Positions 4,135 through 7,405 of a DNA stretch of 7,405 bases are shown piece by piece. Position numbers and translations under genes: made by a program. Source of the stretch: CAYJAD01 sp964370015 (GTDB taxonomy: Bacteria > Desulfobacterota > Desulfovibrionia > Desulfovibrionales > Desulfovibrionaceae); assembly GCA_964370015.1 (NCBI GenBank), contig CAYJHD010000095.1, positions 1 to 7,405 of the forward strand, given 5' to 3'. Below the pieces are notes generated by a model. The model saw nothing but the letters and a program-made list of their open reading frames with translations, ran no database searches and was not told the DNA's origin. The number at the start of each line of letters is the position of its first letter. The stretch's first letter is position 1.

Positions 4135-6887
4135 TATGCCACAAGTGCATAATTCATTTCATGCAAAATTTCGTCAAAAGAGTCGCCAAAAAGCTGGTAG
4201 AACTTACCAAGCCCGCCGCATGAATCAAATGGGGTGAGGTCTAAATCATCGGGGGTTATATATACCGATGTGGCAATGTGGTCACGTATCATGCGTAGCC
4301 ACGATGTTTGCTCTTCGGTGAATTGTCCGTGCCCTGCGTTCTTTCGGAACATCCAATCTTGAAAACGTAAATTTACGCCTGTTGAAAATAAGTTGAGTTC
4401 CTTTACTTGCCCAAGTTCAAAACGCAAAAGTGAAATTATATCGGCAAGCTTGCTTTCGACTCTCTTCTTTGTTTTATCGGGGAACTTAATCGAATAAGCG
4501 TGCCATAATTTTTCATTCGATAAAACATAAGGCGCCGATGATAGAATTGCGTAAAGCTCTTCAATCATTTTAAAGGTGAGCTCTCTATTTCTATATGCCT
4601 GATTATATATGATATTTAATGCTGTGATAGAATCTTTATTCTCTTTTATGAATTTTTGGAAGGTTGAAATTGCCTGCTCGGCTTTTTCCTCGTAATCACT
4701 ATCCCAACCTTTGAAAATAAGTTTATCAATATTTACACTGTCAATAATCTGGTCATGCGCTTTACGAGCATTCAAGATGAAATCTCTCACTTTTACATCA
4801 TAAACAGGTTTCACGGCTTCTTCAATCAAACTTGCTTGCGTTTTTTTCAAACTATCTTCGCTTGTAGATTGATAAAGCGTGCGCGAATTTTCCAAAATAA
4901 CATCTTCATCAAAAGCATTGAGAAGATTTTGGGTTATCACTTTTAGCCCAAGCCCTCCCGTTATTTCAAGGCATTCTTCTTGTTCTTTCGCAGTAAGGAT
5001 TTTATCAAGCTTTATAAATCTGTTTGCAAGGGTTGTGAGCGTATCTTCATCTCTATCACCCATGACGACACTTGTCATAAGTTCTTTCAATGAAGTTGAG
5101 GGTTTGCGCTCGAGCTGACGTGAAGAAGATTTTTGCGATTTTGTAACGCCTACGGCATCAACCACGATATAGCCCATTTTGCGCTCAGTGGCAGACGGGG
5201 AAACATCTTGCAAGGCTTCTTTGCTCAAAGTTCTTGTTGCACGCCCAAGCATTTGCTCAAAATAGTTTTTCGAGCGAACATCACGCATAAAGAGCAGACA
5301 TTCGATAGCTTTTACGTCTGTGCCTGTTGCTATCATATCTACAGTAACGGCAACACGAGGATAGAAGTCATTTCTAAAAGAAGTGAGTATGCTTTTAGGA
5401 TTTTCTTCGCTTCCGTAGGTGATTTTCTTACAAAATTCGTTCCCTTCGCCAAATTCTTCACGCAAGATTTTAATGATATCGTCGGCATGACTATCAGTTT
5501 TTGCAAAAATTAAAGTCTTTGGCAACTCTTGACGATTGGGAAAAAGCTCCGTAAAAGCAGCTTCTTTAAATGCTCGTATCACATTGCGTATTTGCGATGG
5601 ATTAACTATATCCCTATCAAGCTGAGAGGGCGCATAGTTTACATCTTCATCAAGTTGACTCCAACGTTTCTTACGTGAAAGGCGGTTACGCTTTTGAATT
5701 GACTGCTTGAGAATAACCCCACCTTTTTTTGTGATTTCGGTTTCAATGGTATATGTTCCATCTCGCCCGACGTTTACATCATCAATAACCGCTTGTTCGT
5801 GGGTGTATTCACTCACAATATTTTCATTGAAAAAGGCAAACGTGCGATTATCAGGTGTTGCTGTGAGTCCAATCAAGAAAGCGTCAAAATAATCAAGCAC
5901 TTGTTGCCATAAATTATAAATGGAGCGATGGCATTCATCTATTATAATGAAATCAAAAAACTCAGGTGGATATTTTGCATTATAGACAACTTCTTTTGTC
6001 TTATTGCCAAGGCTTTGCTCGTTGAGGGAAGTTTCTTCAAGTGATTCGTCAAGCTCCTCACCACGCAAAAGAGCATACATCCTCTGAATTGTTGAAATGC
6101 AAATGTGCGTATCTTTAGGGATGTGCGAAGAATTTAAACGCACAACATTGTAAAGCTCGGGGAAAAGCCTCACATCATCATTTGGCTTATATTTTCTAAA
6201 TTCTTCTTCCGCTTGTTCACCTAAATTTTTAGTATCAACTAAGAATAAAACTCTTTGCGCTTTTGCAAATCTGAGAAGGCGATAGACAGAAGTAATAGCC
6301 GTGAAAGTTTTTCCTGCGCCTGTTGCCATTTGAATAAGAGCACGAGGGAAATTATCGCCAAAGGATTCTTCAAGCTGAGTAATTGCTTTTGTCTGACATT
6401 TACGAAAACCCGTATCATCAAAATCGGGAAATTTTTTCAAGCGATTTCTGAGGGTATCTTCTTCATCTAGCCATTTTTTCAAAATTTCAGGTTGATGAAA
6501 GGTAAAAACCTCACGAGAACGCTCTTTGATATCATCATAATCACAGAAATGAGTAATAATGTCGGTAGCTTCATAAGCAAAGCGGATATGCACGCCAGAT
6601 TTTACAAACTTTAAGCCACTTTCAGCATATTTTTTTGATTGCCCTGCAACACTTGAAAGAGATTCGGCTTTATTTGTTGGTTTCGCTTCAATAACTCCGA
6701 CAGGCTTTTTATCTATAAAAAGGAGATAATCAACAGGGCCTGACTTTGTTGGATATTCACGAACAGCCACACCCAAAGAAGCAGCAGGATTGAGTTCTTT
6801 CATATCTTGAACTTCGTATCCGGCTTCTTTTAATTTTTTATCTATACTTTGGCGTGCTTTAGCTTCGGGCGTCAAGTGAATCTCCAT
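4134..6887 (-). CDS. hsdR: Type I restriction endonuclease subunit HsdR
   Basis: A 917-residue motor and nuclease subunit that, with HsdM2S, translocates unmodified DNA using ATP and cuts at a distance. The N-terminal nuclease domain has the PD-(D/E)XK elements D53 and E67-A-K69 in VDYLLF...GVIEAK. Superfamily 2 helicase motifs follow: MATGAGKT (187-194), DECH (317-320), LTATP (341-345), TVDMIATGTD (515-524) and QMLGRATR (545-552). The C-terminal part (about 700-917) resembles the EcoEI R C-terminal domain, including FDEILHEMN near the end. Length is normal for the EcoEI-like (type IB-like) group, and all motifs are intact. It is the first gene of the block. No Shine-Dalgarno is visible before the ATG at 6887 (upstream ACAATGATATT), so initiation may be weak or on a short leader. 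Confidence 0.97.
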   Translation of the reverse strand: MEIHLTPEAKARQSIDKKLKEAGYEVQDMKELNPAASLGVAVREYPTKSGPVDYLLFIDKKPVGVIEAKPTNKAESLSSVAGQSKKYAESGLKFVKSGVHIRFAYEATDIITHFCDYDDIKERSREVFTFHQPEILKKWLDEEDTLRNRLKKFPDFDDTGFRKCQTKAITQLEESFGDNFPRALIQMATGAGKTFTAITSVYRLLRFAKAQRVLFLVDTKNLGEQAEEEFRKYKPNDDVRLFPELYNVVRLNSSHIPKDTHICISTIQRMYALLRGEELDESLEETSLNEQSLGNKTKEVVYNAKYPPEFFDFIIIDECHRSIYNLWQQVLDYFDAFLIGLTATPDNRTFAFFNENIVSEYTHEQAVIDDVNVGRDGTYTIETEITKKGGVILKQSIQKRNRLSRKKRWSQLDEDVNYAPSQLDRDIVNPSQIRNVIRAFKEAAFTELFPNRQELPKTLIFAKTDSHADDIIKILREEFGEGNEFCKKITYGSEENPKSILTSFRNDFYPRVAVTVDMIATGTDVKAIECLLFMRDVRSKNYFEQMLGRATRTLSKEALQDVSPSATERKMGYIVVDAVGVTKSQKSSSRQLERKPSTSLKELMTSVVMGDRDEDTLTTLANRFIKLDKILTAKEQEECLEITGGLGLKVITQNLLNAFDEDVILENSRTLYQSTSEDSLKKTQASLIEEAVKPVYDVKVRDFILNARKAHDQIIDSVNIDKLIFKGWDSDYEEKAEQAISTFQKFIKENKDSITALNIIYNQAYRNRELTFKMIEELYAILSSAPYVLSNEKLWHAYSIKFPDKTKKRVESKLADIISLLRFELGQVKELNLFSTGVNLRFQDWMFRKNAGHGQFTEEQTSWLRMIRDHIATSVYITPDDLDLTPFDSCGGLGKFYQLFGDSFDEILHEMNYALVA

Positions 6888-7057
6888 AATATCATTGTAT
6901 TTATAATGTATTAAATTGAAAAATATTACTACCTTGACTTTTATGTATCTAAATTGACCGATTGTTTCGCTGCTGAGTTGATAATGCTTTTAAATGAATG
7001 CACTATATCATAAAACAATTAGATTAAAGCTCATAATAACACACTCTTTAATAGAAC

Positions 7058-7070
7058 GCTATCTGATAGC
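7058..7070. promoter_or_regulatory. Short palindrome upstream of hsdR, possible operator
   Basis: GCTATC-T-GATAGC is a perfect 6-bp inverted repeat around one base, about 170 bp upstream of the hsdR start. The symmetry suits a dimeric repressor, but no regulator gene is in the window and the distance from hsdR is large. Chance occurrence is possible. Confidence 0.25.
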
Positions 7071-7191
7071 ATTAATAAAAAAATGTTAGAAGAAGTGGTG
7101 AAGCCACTAAGCAGAAAACATAAAAAATACTCAATAATTCAAACTGTTACCTTGGCATCTTAGCAGAACAACATTGCATTAAAACATACAA

Positions 7192-7233
7192 AACTCGAAG
7201 ACCCGGCCTGAGATTTGGTCGGGTCTTCGAGTT
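7192..7233 (-). terminator. Strong hairpin, probable terminator for minus-strand transcription entering from the right
   Basis: AACTCGAAGACCCG (7192-7205) pairs perfectly with 7220-7233 over 14 bp, and G-T, C-G and C-G pairs extend it to 17 bp with an 8-nt loop. On the minus strand the stem is followed by TTGTATGTTTT, moderately T-rich; on the plus strand it is followed by GATTAGGC, which is not. It therefore best fits a terminator for a minus-strand gene to the right, insulating hsdR from readthrough. It starts 13 bp beyond the stop of the open frame at 7247. Confidence 0.65.
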
Positions 7234-7246
7234 GATTAGGCTTAAG

Positions 7247-7366
7247 TCAGCTTGCTATTTCATCTCGCTGAAAGTGTGCTTTCAGGTTGGCCTCAACGGG
7301 TGAAAAATTTACGTTTGATGCTGGTGGCTGTACTCTTGGATAGGTTACATTTAAGTGGACAAATTT
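7247..7366 (-). pseudogene. Possible 3' remnant of a minus-strand gene, unrecognised
   Basis: A 39-codon open frame ends at a TGA (7247-7249) 13 bp before the strong terminator-like hairpin. It encodes a protein-like C-terminal stretch containing TYPRVQPPASNVNF and ending LKAHFQRDEIAS. There is no ATG or other start in the frame, and an in-frame stop lies at 7367-7369. The pairing of a tail-like frame with a terminator suggests the end of a gene whose 5' part was lost, for example by insertion or frameshift. I do not recognise the family, and a chance frame of this length is quite possible. Confidence 0.28.
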
Positions 7367-7392
7367 TCATCGAATAGTAAAATGAAACAATC

Positions 7393-7405
7393 GGAGGAAA
7401 AATGA
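7393..7405 (+). promoter_or_regulatory. Ribosome-binding site and start codon of a gene beyond the window
   Basis: GGAGG (7393-7397) is followed after 4 nt by an ATG at 7402-7404, ideal initiation spacing on the plus strand. Only the start codon is inside the window, so the product is unknown. An alternative upstream ATG at 7382 gives just seven codons. The preceding TTAAGTGGACA (7351-7361) is faintly like an insertion-sequence end, which would make this a transposase start; that is a weak guess. Confidence 0.45.

Larger units (their letters stand above)
6888..7405. other. Intergenic region upstream of hsdR
   Basis: No complete gene is seen. The region is very AT-rich next to hsdR. I found no minus-strand -35/-10 pair good enough to call, although the hsdR promoter must lie here if the block is self-transcribed. 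It holds the palindrome at 7058-7070, the 17-bp hairpin at 7192-7233, a 7-bp stem-loop CTGAAAG-TGTG-CTTTCAG at 7268-7285, and a probable gene start at the very end. A 26-codon plus-strand frame from 7083 has no ribosome-binding site and is not called. Confidence 0.55.

Noticed and set aside
7083..7163. 26-codon plus-strand frame starting at an ATG
   Set aside because: No Shine-Dalgarno sequence, very short, no recognisable features; expected by chance.
6958..7394. 11-bp inverted repeat GAAACAATCGG (7384-7394) and CCGATTGTTTC (6958-6968)
   Set aside because: Matches of this length are expected by chance in a window of this size, and the flanks do not extend the match.
1..7405. CRISPR array or integrase gene
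   Set aside because: No regularly spaced direct repeats with unique spacers, and no recombinase-like reading frame on either strand.

Overview
The window is an accessory, defence-type region. A five-gene block, all on the minus strand, encodes a complete type I restriction-modification system with two extra genes inside it. In transcription order, reading right to left: hsdR (6887-4134, translocase/endonuclease), a Fic-domain AMP-transferase (4124-3519), a small coiled-coil/zinc-ribbon protein (3510-3166), hsdS (3160-1982, specificity) and hsdM (1911-436, N6-adenine methylase). The junctions hsdR/fic, fic/zinc-ribbon and zinc-ribbon/hsdS are only 5-9 bp, and at the first two a Shine-Dalgarno sequence overlaps the upstream stop, so these four genes look translationally linked. 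hsdM is set off by a 70-bp gap that holds a strong hairpin.

Left edge: the first 27 bases are the 3' end of a tRNA gene with an encoded CCA. It resembles bacterial initiator tRNA-fMet and is followed by a clear intrinsic terminator, then a C-rich stretch with TGTCCCCC-like repeats. The 3' ends of tRNA genes are common integration sites for genomic islands, so this could be one edge of an island. No integrase and no second att copy lie in the window. About 360 bp without a convincing gene separate the terminator from the end of hsdM.

Right edge: 518 bp upstream of hsdR carry no complete gene. They hold a short palindrome, a very strong 17-bp hairpin, a 39-codon open frame on the minus strand that may be the tail of a broken gene, and a GGAGG ribosome-binding site with an ATG on the plus strand at the last bases, which suggests a gene starting beyond the window.

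Organism: the DNA is moderately AT-rich, with a bacterial tRNA, bacterial Shine-Dalgarno sites and HsdRMS proteins, so it is a bacterium. The closest remembered relative of the Fic protein is the Neisseria meningitidis class III enzyme, but such genes move horizontally, so I do not assign a phylum.

Working together: HsdM and HsdS should form the modification enzyme, and HsdR adds ATP-dependent translocation and cleavage. The Fic protein carries its own inhibitory motif and may act as a regulated growth-arrest module. The zinc-ribbon protein has no function I can name. It and its position between fic and hsdS are the least explained part of the window.
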